From assembly GCF_023016115.1 (NCBI RefSeq), contig NZ_JALKBH010000002.1, positions 372,001 through 436,000 on the forward strand: a DNA stretch of 64,000 nucleotides, read 5' to 3'. A program made the translations under genes and the position numbers. The notes under the pieces are model-generated. The model worked only from the letters and a program-made list of their open reading frames with translations. It was not told where the DNA came from and made no database searches. This stretch comes from Alcanivorax sp. S6407 (GTDB lineage: Bacteria > Pseudomonadota > Gammaproteobacteria > Pseudomonadales > Alcanivoracaceae). The first letter of the stretch is position 1. The number at the start of each line of letters is the position of its first letter. Positions 25,785 to 34,280 of the stretch are shown piece by piece.

Positions 25785-26324
25785 CTAAAAGTCCGGGTCC
25801 CAGTCTACCGTCATGTGGCCATCGGCCAGATTCACATCGGTAACAACGTCGTCCGGCAGCCAGGGAATCAACCGCTCACGGCGATCCAGGCTGTTGCTGT
25901 CACCACGCACCACGAGTACATCGTTGGCACCGGTTTCCAGCATTTTCACGACCTTGCCCAGGTCTGCGCCGTCTTTTTCAAAGACCCGCAGCCCGATCAG
26001 ATCACGCCAGTAATATTCACCACCGCCAGACTGTGGCAGCAGGTCACGGGGTATCCCGATTTCCTGCCCCACCAGCGCCGCCGCCATGTTCCGGTCGGTG
26101 ATACCTTCCAGTTGTGCGATCAGGCCCTTGCCCTGGGGACGGAAGCCGGTGACTTTCACCGGCTTCCACTGGCCACCTTGCTTGAGATGCCAGGGCTGGT
26201 AGTGCTGGATGTTGTCGCGGGGGTCAGTATCGGAAAAAACCTTTACCCACCCCTGCACGCCGTGCACCCCGAGGATGCGGCCAACAACCTCCAGCTCAGA
26301 GGACGGCTGCCCTCCAGTGGTCAT
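25785..26324 (-). CDS. rimM: Ribosome maturation factor RimM
   Basis: RimM helps mature the 30S head by binding S19. The 179-residue protein has the RimM N-terminal beta-barrel ([22 protein letters not shown]) and the C-terminal PRC-barrel ([44 protein letters not shown]). It is packed one base from trmD and its start overlaps the end of rpsP by one base. Confidence 0.97.
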   Translation of the reverse strand: MTTGGQPSSELEVVGRILGVHGVQGWVKVFSDTDPRDNIQHYQPWHLKQGGQWKPVKVTGFRPQGKGLIAQLEGITDRNMAAALVGQEIGIPRDLLPQSGGGEYYWRDLIGLRVFEKDGADLGKVVKMLETGANDVLVVRGDSNSLDRRERLIPWLPDDVVTDVNLADGHMTVDWDPDF

Positions 26325-26572
26325 CAGGCTTCCTTACGGGCCTGCTTAACCAGGGTCTTGACGCGGTCAGACAGCTGAGCACCTTTACCAACCCAGGCGT
26401 CCAGGCTTTCCAGGTTCAGCTTCAGAGGGATTTCACCGCCACGGGCGATGGGGTTGTAGAAACCCAGTTGCTCGATGAAACGACCATCACGGGCGTTACG
26501 GCTATCGGCAACAACAATGCTGTAGAACGGGCGCTTCTTGGAACCGCCGCGAGCGAGACGAATAATTACCAT
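26324..26572 (-). CDS. rpsP: 30S ribosomal protein S16
   Basis: The 82-residue S16 begins with the typical [34 protein letters not shown] segment. It is the first gene of the rpsP-rimM-trmD-rplS operon. A promoter with a near-consensus -10 lies at 26702-26730. Confidence 0.98.
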   Translation of the reverse strand: MVIIRLARGGSKKRPFYSIVVADSRNARDGRFIEQLGFYNPIARGGEIPLKLNLESLDAWVGKGAQLSDRVKTLVKQARKEA

Positions 26573-26701
26573 GGTTTATCTACCTGTTTATCAATCCGGT
26601 TTCCCGGCCGCCTGCCGAGGAGGGCATAGCGAGCCATCGTATCCGCTTGAAAGCCAACCCCCGAATCCATAGAAAACTGGGAAAGGCCGCGAAGGGCGCG
26701 G

Positions 26702-26730
26702 ATTATACAGGCAGAAGATCTGCACAACAA
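26702..26730 (-). promoter_or_regulatory. Sigma-70 promoter of the rpsP operon
   Basis: On the minus strand TTGTTG (26725-26730) and TATAAT (26702-26707) are separated by exactly 17 bases. This sits about 130 bases upstream of rpsP and is followed by a GC-rich discriminator (CCGCGCCC), typical of stringently controlled ribosomal-protein promoters. Confidence 0.85.
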
Positions 26731-26759
26731 GCATTTAGCCACTAAAACGCTTCGGGGCA

Positions 26760-26962
26760 CCTGTAGGAGCGGTCGTTCGACCGCGATCCGAGCCCAAGCG
26801 AGGAAATGAGTTTCGAAAGGCAAAGATCCAAGCCTCGCGCCCGGCTACCGGTTTTGGATTTTCGAAACTCGGTACTCGAAACTCGCTTCTGGAATCCATA
26901 CCTCGCCAAGGCTCGGATCGCTTGCAGGCATACCCTAACGAGCACGAGAGCTCCTACAGAAC
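26760..26962. repeat. REPIN-like inverted repeat
   Basis: The left arm (26760-26803) has CTGTAGGAGCGGTCGTTCGA and GCGATCCGAGCC; the right arm (from 26902) has GGCTCGGATCGCTTGCAGGC and, after a short divergent stretch, AGCTCCTACAG. The interior carries period-7 units GAAACTC, GGTACTC, GAAACTC, GCTTCTG (around 26864-26891). Together with the array at 27073 it fills the 26573-27110 gap. Confidence 0.8.
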
Positions 26963-27072
26963 CATATCCTCTCTCTGTGTGCTCCGTGAACACTGTGGTG
27001 AAAGTGCCTTTGAATAAGGTCTTATCACCCACCCCAAACGCAGCGCGGGCAGAGAGGTTTCCACCTGCCCTG

Positions 27073-27107
27073 CCCGCGTGTTGCATGATGCGTGTCGCGT
27101 GAAGCGT
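27073..27107 (-). repeat. Heptamer array (5 units) after the ffh stop
   Basis: Three bases after the ffh TGA, the minus strand reads ACGCTTC, ACGCGAC, ACGCATC, ATGCAAC, ACGCGGG. This matches the A[CT]GCNNN form in the sense orientation. Confidence 0.82.
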
Positions 27108-27110
27108 CAA

Positions 27111-28538
27111 TCACATCGGCGGCATACCGCCACCCATGCCGCCCGGGGGCATACCGCCACCCGGACCACCGGTACCGCCAGGGCCACCGTTTCCGCCCAT
27201 CATGCCTTCCAGGCCACGCATCATGTTCTTCATGCCACCCTTGGTACGCATCTTCTTCATCATCTTGGCCATCATCTTCTGCTGTTTCATGAGGCGGTTC
27301 AGATCCTGAATCTCCAGCCCGGCGCCCATGGCAATGCGCTTCTTGCGCGAGCCCTTGATGATGTCCGGGTTACGGCGCTCCTTGATGGTCATGGAGTCGA
27401 TCAACGCTTCCATGTGCTTCATCTGCTTCATGGCCGCCGGATCCTGAGCCGCCTGCATCATGCCACCCATGCCAGGCAACTTGTCGAGCAGGCCAGCCAT
27501 GCCGCCCATGTTGCGCATCTGCTGGAACTGGTCCTTGAGATCCTCGAAGTCCATCGCCTTGCCTTTCTTGAACTTCTTGGCGATCTTCTCGGCTTTCTTC
27601 TTGTCCAGCTTGCGCTCGGCTTCTTCCACCAGGGAGAGCACGTCGCCCATGCCGAGGATTCGGCTGGCGATACGATCCGGGTGGAAAGGCTCCAGGGCGT
27701 CGGTCTTCTCGCCCATACCGATAAACTTGATCGGCTTGCCGGTGAGCTGGCGAACGGACAGGGCCGCACCACCGCGGGAGTCACCGTCGGCCTTGGTCAG
27801 GATCACACCGGTGAGCGGCAACGCCTCGTTGAAGGCCTGGGCGGTGTTGGCCGCATCCTGACCGGTCATGGCATCGACCACGAACAGGGTCTCCACCGGG
27901 CTGATGGCCCCGTGCAGCCGCTTGATCTCGCTCATCATGTCTTCGTCGACATGGAGACGACCGGCGGTATCGACGATCAGCACATCCATATAACGGCGAC
28001 GGGCTTCATCCAGGGCCGCATTGGCGATATCCACCGGATCCTGGTCACCGGTGGACGGGAAGAAGTTGGTTTCCACTTCCCCGGCCAGGGTTTTCAGCTG
28101 CTCGATGGCCGCCGGACGGTAAACGTCGGCGGACACCACCATGACCTTCTTCTTCTCACGCTCCTGAAGGAAACGGGCCAGCTTGGCCACAGAGGTGGTT
28201 TTACCGGCACCCTGCAGACCGGCCATGAGGATAATGGCCGGCGGCTTGGTCGCCAGGTCCAGGGCGTCGTTGGCGTCGCCCATGGTGTGAACCAGCTCGT
28301 CGTTGACGATCTTGACGAACGCCTGGCCCGGGTTGAGGCTTTGCAGCACTTCCTGACCCAAGGCCTTTTCCTTGACCTGCTCGACAAACTCTTTCACCAC
28401 CGGCAAGGCCACGTCGGCCTCCAGCAGCGCCTTGCGTACTTCACGCAGGGTGTCGCGAATATTGTCTTCGGTCAGCGATCCCTGACCTGCCAGGTTTTTA
28501 AGCGACGATCCCAACCGGTCGGTGAGATTCTCGAACAT
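27111..28538 (-). CDS. ffh: Signal recognition particle protein Ffh
   Basis: Ffh, with 4.5S RNA, targets inner-membrane proteins to FtsY/SecYEG. The 475-residue product has the N domain, the GTPase G domain with GLQGAGKTTSVAKLA (P-loop), DTAGRL and TKADG motifs, and a methionine-rich M domain ending in a glycine/proline/methionine tail. The ATG at 28538 has GGAGG eight bases upstream; a longer reading to 28577 lacks support. The neighbours rpsP (downstream) and ypjD/corB (divergent) match other gammaproteobacteria. Confidence 0.97.
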   Translation of the reverse strand: MFENLTDRLGSSLKNLAGQGSLTEDNIRDTLREVRKALLEADVALPVVKEFVEQVKEKALGQEVLQSLNPGQAFVKIVNDELVHTMGDANDALDLATKPPAIILMAGLQGAGKTTSVAKLARFLQEREKKKVMVVSADVYRPAAIEQLKTLAGEVETNFFPSTGDQDPVDIANAALDEARRRYMDVLIVDTAGRLHVDEDMMSEIKRLHGAISPVETLFVVDAMTGQDAANTAQAFNEALPLTGVILTKADGDSRGGAALSVRQLTGKPIKFIGMGEKTDALEPFHPDRIASRILGMGDVLSLVEEAERKLDKKKAEKIAKKFKKGKAMDFEDLKDQFQQMRNMGGMAGLLDKLPGMGGMMQAAQDPAAMKQMKHMEALIDSMTIKERRNPDIIKGSRKKRIAMGAGLEIQDLNRLMKQQKMMAKMMKKMRTKGGMKNMMRGLEGMMGGNGGPGGTGGPGGGMPPGGMGGGMPPM

Positions 28539-28658
28539 GGTGTTACCTCCAAATCCTCTTGTCTGCCCACAGCTCACGCTGTGGCAGTGACAGGGGCGCG
28601 ATTATAGCCCTCATTGACGCCCAACGTCATGGGGCCAGACCAAACCCGCCTGCAAAAT

Positions 28659-28677
28659 GAGAATGATTGTTGATAGT
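28659..28677. promoter_or_regulatory. Weak Fur-box-like sequence upstream of ypjD
   Basis: GAGAATGATTGTTGATAGT resembles the Fur consensus at about 11 of 19 positions. It lies in the ffh-ypjD divergent region. This is a weak match and may be chance. Confidence 0.25.
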
Positions 28678-28753
28678 CAACTTGTGCCTATGCCAGACTT
28701 CTGCGAATTGCCCGGCAATTTCGTGGCCGGCTACTGGATGGATATCAACACCC

Positions 28754-29557
28754 ATGACGCTTACCGTGATCAGTGGCATTGCCGCCTTCGCGCTTTACAC
28801 TCTGGCCAGCCTGATTGTCTTTTCCCAATTTCGCGGGCAAAGCCAGCCTTCCCGGCAATCCATCCTGATTCCCGGCTCCCTGGCCCTGCTTGCCCATGTG
28901 GTTAGCCTGTGGGGCACCATGGTCACACCCAATGGCCTGCATCTCGGCCTGTTTGCCGTCGCCTCCACCGTCGGAGCAACCTGCGTGCTTGCCGTGCTGG
29001 CATCCTGCCTGCTGCGCCCCTTTGAATGGATCAACGCCATCGCCTATCCCTTCGCTGCACTGACAATCCCCTGCATGCTGCTGGACACCCCCGGAGACAG
29101 CGTTCAGCCCCTGGCGCACGGTCTGGGCACCCATGTGCTCTTTTCCATCCTTGCTTATTCGGTACTGGCCATTGCTGCCGCCCAGGCGGTGATGGTGCGC
29201 ATTCAGGATCATCAGCTCAAGGAAGGCCATATTCGCGGCATCATGCGCCTGTTCCCGCCGGTGCAGGTGATGGAAACCATGCTGTTCGAGGCCATCTGGG
29301 TGGGCGAAATCCTGCTCACCATTGCCATTGCCACGGGCTTTTTCTACCTGGACAACCTGTTCGCCCAGCACCTGGTACACAAGACCGTACTGACCCTGAT
29401 TGCCTGGGTGGTATTCGCCATCCTGCTGGCCGGCCGCCACCTGCGCGGCTGGCGCGGCCGCACCGCCATCCGCTTCACTCTCAGCGGGTTCGGGGTGCTG
29501 CTGGTGGGCTTCTTCGGGAGCCAACTGGTGCTGGAGTTCATCCTGCACCGCAATTAA
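28754..29557 (+). CDS. ypjD: YpjD/CcsA-type cytochrome c assembly family membrane protein
   Basis: This 267-residue inner-membrane protein has eight predicted helices. It carries the haem-handling-type histidines and tryptophan-containing segments of the CcsA/CcmC superfamily (HVVSLWG near 50, HGLGTHVLFSILAYSVLAIAAAQA, VGEILLTIAIATGFFYLDNLF, HKTVLTLIAWVVFAILLAGRHLRGWRG). The ATG at 28754 fits the 263-residue E. coli protein. It is divergent from ffh and upstream of corB, as in E. coli. A role in haem or cytochrome assembly is inferred only from the family. Confidence 0.88.
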   Translation: MTLTVISGIAAFALYTLASLIVFSQFRGQSQPSRQSILIPGSLALLAHVVSLWGTMVTPNGLHLGLFAVASTVGATCVLAVLASCLLRPFEWINAIAYPFAALTIPCMLLDTPGDSVQPLAHGLGTHVLFSILAYSVLAIAAAQAVMVRIQDHQLKEGHIRGIMRLFPPVQVMETMLFEAIWVGEILLTIAIATGFFYLDNLFAQHLVHKTVLTLIAWVVFAILLAGRHLRGWRGRTAIRFTLSGFGVLLVGFFGSQLVLEFILHRN

Positions 29558-29713
29558 TAATGAATAGTGAATAATTAATAACGCCGCGTTCAGCGCCGTT
29601 ATCAGTCTCCAACGTTGAGGCCGCGTCCAGATTCCGAACGCGGCCTCAACGCTTGCAGAACAAGGCAACCCCCGCTCGCGCAGCTATTAATTATTCATTA
29701 TTAACTATTAACT
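29552..29713. repeat. Inverted heptamer-array element with central hairpin (copy 1)
   Basis: The plus arm (29552-29586) reads AATTAAT, AATGAAT, AGTGAAT, AATTAAT, AACGCCG and includes the ypjD stop codon. The minus arm (29679-29713) reads AGTTAAT, AGTTAAT, AATGAAT, AATTAAT, AGCTGCG. Between them, CGTTGAGGCCGCGT (29613-29626) and ACGCGGCCTCAACG (29638-29651) form a 14-bp stem. It resembles the elements at 31040 and 43151. Confidence 0.85.
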
Positions 29714-29789
29714 GATCACCCCCTCCTTGACACCCCTCTCCCCTACCCCGAACAATATCCACCCAACTGGCGGATAAACGACATTTCCC

Positions 29790-31052
29790 TTGGATACCTT
29801 CTCTGACGGGTGGCTGATTAGCGCCCTGGTCTTTCTGGTTCTTGGCTCAGCCTTCTTCTCCAGCAGTGAAACCGGCATGGTGGCCATCAACCGCTACCGC
29901 CTGCGCCATCTGGCCCGGCAGGGACACAAGGCAGCCGCCCGGGTGGAAGCCCTGCTCAAGCGCACTGACCGGCTGCTGTCGGTGATCCTGATCGGCAACA
30001 ACTTCGTCAACAACTTCGCCGCCACCGTGGCCGCCATTCTGGCCATTCGCTGGCTGGGTGACAGCGGCGCTGCCGTGGCGCCCGTGGTGATCACCATCAT
30101 CATGCTGGTGTTTGCCGAGATCACCCCCAAGACCTTTGCCGCCATGCGCCCGGAGCGGGTGGCCTTCCCGGCCAGCCTGGCGCTGAAGCCCCTGCAGACC
30201 CTGCTCGCCCCACTGGTGTGGCTGGTCAACGGCATCAGCAACATTCTGCTGCGGCTGGGCGGCATCAACGCCAATGAGCAAGGCGATGATCATCTCAGCC
30301 CGGAAGAACTACGCACCGTGGTGAACGAGGCCGGCGGCCTGATTCCGGAAAACCACCAGAAGATGCTGCTCAATATCCTCGATCTGGAAACCGTCACCGT
30401 GGAAGACATCATGGTGCCGCGCAACGAGATGGTAGGCATCGATCTGGAGGATGACATGCACGACATCCTCACCACCCTGCGCGCCAGCCAGCATACCCGG
30501 CTGCCGGTCTACAACGGCGATCCCAACCACATGATCGGCCTGCTGCACCTGCGCAAGCTGAGCCGCCTGCTGCTCAAGGAAGAGATCAACAAGGCCGAGC
30601 TGATGCAGTACACGGTGGAGCCCTATTTCGTCCCGGAAGCCACCTCCCTGCACCAGCAGCTGATCAACTTCCAGAACGCCAAGCGCCGTATCGGTATCGT
30701 CGTCGATGAGTACGGGGATGTGCTGGGTCTGGTGACCCTGGAAGATATCCTTGAAGAAATTGTCGGTGAATTCACCACCGACCTGGCCGCCACCAGCCAG
30801 GACATTCATCCCCAGGAAGACGGCACCTACGTCATCGACGGCTCCAGCACCCTGCGCGACATCAACCGCACCCTGCAATGGGACCTCCCCACCGACGGCC
30901 CGAAAACCCTCAACGGCCTGATCCTCGAATACCTGCAAGACATCCCCGACGCCAACATCTCGGTACAGATCTTCGACTACCAGATCGAAATCCTGCAGGT
31001 GAAAGACAATATGGTGAAGGCAGCCAAAATGAGAAGGGCAGTGAACAGTTAA
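29790..31052 (+). CDS. HlyC/CorC-type CNNM transporter-associated protein (CorB/YfjD)
   Basis: This 420-residue inner-membrane protein has an N-terminal CNNM/DUF21 domain with three or four helices (SSSETGMVAINRYRLRHLA; EITPKTFAAMRPERVAFPASLALKPL), two CBS domains (about 205-325: VEDIMVPRNEMVGID; GIVVDEYGDVLGLVTLEDILEEIVGE) and a C-terminal CorC_HlyC domain (about 335-415). CNNM/CorB proteins are magnesium exporters or regulators. The start is TTG at 29790; the SD is weak, so the exact start is uncertain. Its last codons (AVNS) lie inside the first heptamer array of the 31040 element. Confidence 0.9.
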   Translation: MDTFSDGWLISALVFLVLGSAFFSSSETGMVAINRYRLRHLARQGHKAAARVEALLKRTDRLLSVILIGNNFVNNFAATVAAILAIRWLGDSGAAVAPVVITIIMLVFAEITPKTFAAMRPERVAFPASLALKPLQTLLAPLVWLVNGISNILLRLGGINANEQGDDHLSPEELRTVVNEAGGLIPENHQKMLLNILDLETVTVEDIMVPRNEMVGIDLEDDMHDILTTLRASQHTRLPVYNGDPNHMIGLLHLRKLSRLLLKEEINKAELMQYTVEPYFVPEATSLHQQLINFQNAKRRIGIVVDEYGDVLGLVTLEDILEEIVGEFTTDLAATSQDIHPQEDGTYVIDGSSTLRDINRTLQWDLPTDGPKTLNGLILEYLQDIPDANISVQIFDYQIEILQVKDNMVKAAKMRRAVNS

Positions 31053-31647
31053 CAGTGAATAGTGAACAGCGGCGCGTTCACGTTCGCTGGTTGGCTGAAA
31101 GCGAAGAGGCCGCGCCCTTAACCGGGTGCGGCCTTCTCGTTTGGGGCGAGTAGCTTTTCGTGGAGGATGGCTTCAGAAGCGTTTTCAGCTGCCTCTTTGA
31201 AGAGCTTCATTATTAACACGAGAAATCACCCCATATGCTACAACTCGTGAACCCTCATGCACTGTAAATTTGAAGCCCGAGTATAACCGACCATGCAGAT
31301 ATTCTGGCGCCATGAACCATAATCTTGATCTGGCCGCATGTCCGGGTTCGACGCTATCACAGCCAATAAATTCATGTTTAGCAACATTCAGAGTATCAGG
31401 AAGGCCGAAATCGTGGTCCACCCTGTAGCCCTGCCACGCTGGCCGGGATTTCCCGCCATCTTCCGTACAGATAAAGTTTAGCTCTACGTCAAGGTCATGT
31501 ACGCGCATGGGCTTATGCACCTAAAAGCCAGGTTCACTGCCATTGATTTTCAAACCTTCATACCCGCACTCAAAGTTGGTCGCGGACAGACACCCCGAAA
31601 AGCAGAACACACTCCGCTCGCGCACTGTTCACTATTCACTGTTAACT
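31040..31647. mobile_element. Inverted heptamer-array element carrying a gene (copy 2)
   Basis: The plus arm (31040-31074) reads AGTGAAC, AGTTAAC, AGTGAAT, AGTGAAC, AGCGGCG, including the corB stop. The minus arm (31620-31647) reads AGTTAAC, AGTGAAT, AGTGAAC, AGTGCGC, ending four bases from the rssA stop. As in copy 1, the left interior begins GCGTTCA and holds a GAGGCCGC hairpin (31102-31139), and the right interior has CCGCTCGCGCA. Unlike copy 1 it holds about 500 extra bases with a small gene. Calling it mobile is an inference. Confidence 0.6.
31185..31508 (-). CDS. EF-Tu domain 3-like small protein
   Basis: This 107-residue protein resembles only the C-terminal beta-barrel (domain 3) of elongation factor Tu. 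The segment DVELNFICTEDGGKSRPAWQ, followed by GYRVDHDFG, matches the start of domain 3, and FTVHEGSRVVAYGVISRV matches its end (EF-Tu: FAIREGGRTVGAGVV). There is no GTPase domain. I prefer the ATG at 31508, with AGGTG upstream; a GTG at 31520 is possible. The gene lies wholly within the inverted-repeat element at 31040-31647. Function unknown; it could bind tRNA, EF-Ts-like partners or toxins that target EF-Tu, but nothing here proves that. Confidence 0.75.
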   Translation of the reverse strand: MRVHDLDVELNFICTEDGGKSRPAWQGYRVDHDFGLPDTLNVAKHEFIGCDSVEPGHAARSRLWFMAPEYLHGRLYSGFKFTVHEGSRVVAYGVISRVNNEALQRGS

Positions 31648-31651
31648 GCCC

Positions 31652-32581
31652 TCAAACCCTGTCCGCCACTGCCGACCCCACCCAGCCACGAATATCCGCC
31701 TCATGACGCTTCACCAGCGCCCGGCCTTCTTCGATGGCCTCCTTGGCGCGGTGGAAGTCCATCAGGGCGAAGTCTTCCAGCAGAGGCACCAGGGTCACTT
31801 CCGGCGGGTCACCGGCCATGCGCGAGCGGGTGATGCGGTCCTGCATGATATTGATGCTGGAGGCGACCACGTCGAAGAAGCCAGGATCTTCCCCTTCTTC
31901 CGTGGAAAAGTAGTTCATCACCTTGTGCCAGATGCTGCGTTCCTCGTCCGAGCCCTCTTCCCCTTCCACCTGGGAGCGAGCATCACGGGCCAGATGGCCG
32001 CCCACGAGCTGGGCATTGAGGTTGACCGCAATCACGATGTCCGCACCCATGGCGCGGGCGGCAGACACCGGCACCGGGTTGACCAGGCCACCGTCCAGCA
32101 TCCAGCGCCCTTGCAGGTTAAACGGTGAAAACAACCCGGGTAACGCACAGGATGCCCGTGCGGCATCCAGCATCGGGCCTTTGGTAATCCAGATTTCACG
32201 GCCGGTCTTCATGTCGGTTGCCACCGTGACCAGCTTTTTATCCAGCTTCTCGATCTCCGGGTTTTCGTGATGCTCGCGAAAGAAACCGAACAGTTTTTCG
32301 CCTTTCACCACGCCGCCGGAAAAGCTGATATCCAGCAGCCCAACCACATCCTTGACGGTGAGATTCATTACCCATTCGGCAAACGGCTTGAGCGTCCCTG
32401 TCACATAGGCACCACCCACGATAGCGCCAACCGAGGTACCCGCCACCACCTGGGGCTCAATGCCCATTTCTTCCAGCGCCTGGATAACACCAATATGAGC
32501 CCAGCCACGGGCCGAGCCACTGCCCAGCGCCAGCCCGACCACCGGTTTGCCGCCACTCTGGGTAAGATTGCCGTTGCTCAT
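31652..32581 (-). CDS. Patatin-like phospholipase family protein (RssA-like)
   Basis: This protein of about 309 residues is a patatin-fold hydrolase. It has the glycine-rich oxyanion segment LALGSGSARGWAHIGVI, the nucleophile motif GTSVGA (Ser-Asp dyad chemistry), and the DGG triplet (MLDGGLVNPVPV) with the catalytic Asp. The C-terminal part is close to E. coli RssA. AGGAAG precedes the ATG at 32581. It is followed by the array that closes the 31040 element. It probably forms a unit with the DUF1289 and carbonic anhydrase-like genes upstream. Confidence 0.9.
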   Translation of the reverse strand: MSNGNLTQSGGKPVVGLALGSGSARGWAHIGVIQALEEMGIEPQVVAGTSVGAIVGGAYVTGTLKPFAEWVMNLTVKDVVGLLDISFSGGVVKGEKLFGFFREHHENPEIEKLDKKLVTVATDMKTGREIWITKGPMLDAARASCALPGLFSPFNLQGRWMLDGGLVNPVPVSAARAMGADIVIAVNLNAQLVGGHLARDARSQVEGEEGSDEERSIWHKVMNYFSTEEGEDPGFFDVVASSINIMQDRITRSRMAGDPPEVTLVPLLEDFALMDFHRAKEAIEEGRALVKRHEADIRGWVGSAVADRV

Positions 32582-32586
32582 GGATG

Positions 32587-32790
32587 TCACTTCCTGCTTC
32601 TGACCACACAGGGAGCAGGCTCCCCGTTCATACGCTGTTCGATACGGCGAAAGACCTCGTCTTTCTCCTCATCGGTCAACAGCCCCCAGATGGAAATCTC
32701 GCCACCTGAACGAAAACAGCCGACACAGATGTCGTTTTCATCCAGTGCGCAAATAGACACGCAGGGCGACACACGCTGGCGATCAGTCAT
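32587..32790 (-). CDS. DUF1289 domain-containing protein
   Basis: This 67-residue protein has the DUF1289 pattern SPCVSICALDENDICVGCFR, four cysteines likely to bind zinc or an Fe-S cluster, then a short helix with WGLLTDEEKDEVFRRIEQRM. The ATG at 32790 overlaps the end of the gamma carbonic anhydrase gene by eight bases, suggesting translational coupling. Function unknown. Confidence 0.88.
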   Translation of the reverse strand: MTDRQRVSPCVSICALDENDICVGCFRSGGEISIWGLLTDEEKDEVFRRIEQRMNGEPAPCVVRSRK

Positions 32791-33322
32791 GATGGAATCG
32801 TTCGTCCACTTGCAGATGCTCGCTGAATTCCTTGGCATGGGCCACGTAATGCATGCTGCTCATGGTCAGCATGGCCTTGTGGCCATCGGTAATTTCCTTG
32901 ACCACCTTGGCCGGGGAGCCCATTACCAGGGAGTTGTCCGGTATTTTCATGCCTTCCGGCACCAGCGAATTGGCGCCGATGATGCAATTCTTGCCAACGA
33001 CCGCCTTGTTCAGTACCACCGCATTGATACCAATCAGGCTGTTGTCGCCAATGGTACAGCCATGCAGCATGACCTTGTGACCCACGGTCACGTCACGGCC
33101 GATTTTCATGGGCACACCGGGGTCCACATGTAGCACGGCACCGTCCTGGATGTTGGTATTTTCACCAATCTCGATCAGGTCGTTATCGGCGCGCAGCACG
33201 GCGTTAAACCAGATGCTGCTGTTGCTCTCCATCACCACCGAGCCAATCACAGTGGCGTTGTCGGCAATCCAGTGTCCACTGCCGCGCTGTTCCAGCTGAC
33301 GGCTGCCAATCTTGTAAATCAT
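32783..33322 (-). CDS. Gamma-class carbonic anhydrase family protein (YrdA/PaaY-like)
   Basis: This 179-residue left-handed beta-helix protein is built from hexapeptide repeats. The metal-ligand histidines are visible in GAVLHVDPG, VGHKVMLHGC. It is a trimeric, zinc-dependent family; members are carbonic anhydrases or acyltransferase-like proteins with weak or no activity. It lies two bases downstream of the Nudix CoA pyrophosphatase gene. Confidence 0.92.
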   Translation of the reverse strand: MIYKIGSRQLEQRGSGHWIADNATVIGSVVMESNSSIWFNAVLRADNDLIEIGENTNIQDGAVLHVDPGVPMKIGRDVTVGHKVMLHGCTIGDNSLIGINAVVLNKAVVGKNCIIGANSLVPEGMKIPDNSLVMGSPAKVVKEITDGHKAMLTMSSMHYVAHAKEFSEHLQVDERFHHD

Positions 33323-33324
33323 GA

Positions 33325-33921
33325 TTATTGTTCCCTGTCTGCCGGCCAGTGGGAGACATCAAACTCGATACCGGCATCGTAAACGTGATTGATCAGGTCC
33401 AGGATCATGAAGGCCGTAAGCCCCCAGATCCTCTTGTCTTCGAAGTAATAGCTGGGAATGCGGAAGCGCCGCCCGAAGAAGTCGATCGGGCTGGATAATT
33501 CCGGCGTCTCTTCCAGAAAGAATTTCAGCGGCACCTGGAAAATGGTTTCGATTTCTCCGGGCTCTGCCTGCAACTCTGCATCAGGATGCACAATCCCCAC
33601 AAAGGGTGTCACCTTCATGCCATAGCGCGAGGCAATGGGGGAAAGCTGGCCCAGCACATCCACATAGTCACGGCTCAGACCCACCTCTTCCTCGGTTTCC
33701 CGCAAGGCGGTCATCAGCAGGTTCTTGTCCCCCGGATCCCGCTTCCCTCCGGGAAAGGCCACTTCTCCGGCATGAGTCGGCATGGAACTGGAACGCACGG
33801 TGAGAATCACCCGGGGCTCATGGCTATCCACCAGCGGCATCAATACCGCCGCCTCTGGCAGTGCCAGGGGCAACTCTGTGCGTTGGTAATCAGGCAATCG
33901 CTGCCTGAGCAAGTCGAGCAC
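33325..33921 (-). CDS. Nudix CoA pyrophosphatase NudL-like
   Basis: This 198-residue Nudix hydrolase probably cleaves CoA or its derivatives to 4'-phosphopantetheine and ADP. The Nudix box GGKRDPGDKNLLMTALRETEEEVGL is present in full (two parts shown here across residues about 57-82), preceded by the NuCoA motif LTVRSSSMPTHAGEVAFPGG. The GTG at 33921 has GGAG six bases upstream. It is the first gene of the unit running to rssA. Confidence 0.9.
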   Translation of the reverse strand: MLDLLRQRLPDYQRTELPLALPEAAVLMPLVDSHEPRVILTVRSSSMPTHAGEVAFPGGKRDPGDKNLLMTALRETEEEVGLSRDYVDVLGQLSPIASRYGMKVTPFVGIVHPDAELQAEPGEIETIFQVPLKFFLEETPELSSPIDFFGRRFRIPSYYFEDKRIWGLTAFMILDLINHVYDAGIEFDVSHWPADREQ

Positions 33922-34280
33922 AACACTCTCCAGAACCGAGGATTCAAACGGTAGTTTGAACAGCTACAGCCGCCGCGGCAAGTCTCCCGGTAATCGGATT
34001 TCTTCCGCTGGTCCCGTCGCCGCCTTTGGCATCGCCCCCACCTATTAGCCAATTTCCTACACCGGAGGAATGAGTCCGCTGAAATCGCATTTCCGCCTGT
34101 ATAAAAGCGCCAACGCTCACGTCATGTTCACGCAGAGCACGAGCAACCGGTTCTTGAATGAAATTGGCTACACCTGCGACTTAGTTCACAAAAAAAAATT
34201 CGACACCCAGGGTGAATTTCATCCCCCTGCCAATCGCGCAAGACTCAATCCGCGAGAACACATTTGACCAGGGACGGTTT
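33922..34280. other. Intergenic region upstream of the curli structural genes
   Basis: These 359 bases separate the divergent nudL and csgB genes and must hold the csgBA promoter. A nine-A run lies near 34191-34199. I see no clear -35/-10 pair or operator. A 65-codon frame at 34070-34267 has an SD too close to its ATG and no recognisable protein. Confidence 0.5.

Noticed and set aside
31040..31647. Integron cassette interpretation of the EF-Tu-like gene
   Set aside because: No attC-type core sites or integrase are seen; the flanks are heptamer arrays.
34070..34267. 65-codon frame upstream of csgB
   Set aside because: The GGAGG lies only one base from the ATG, the protein has no recognisable features, and the region must hold the csgB promoter.
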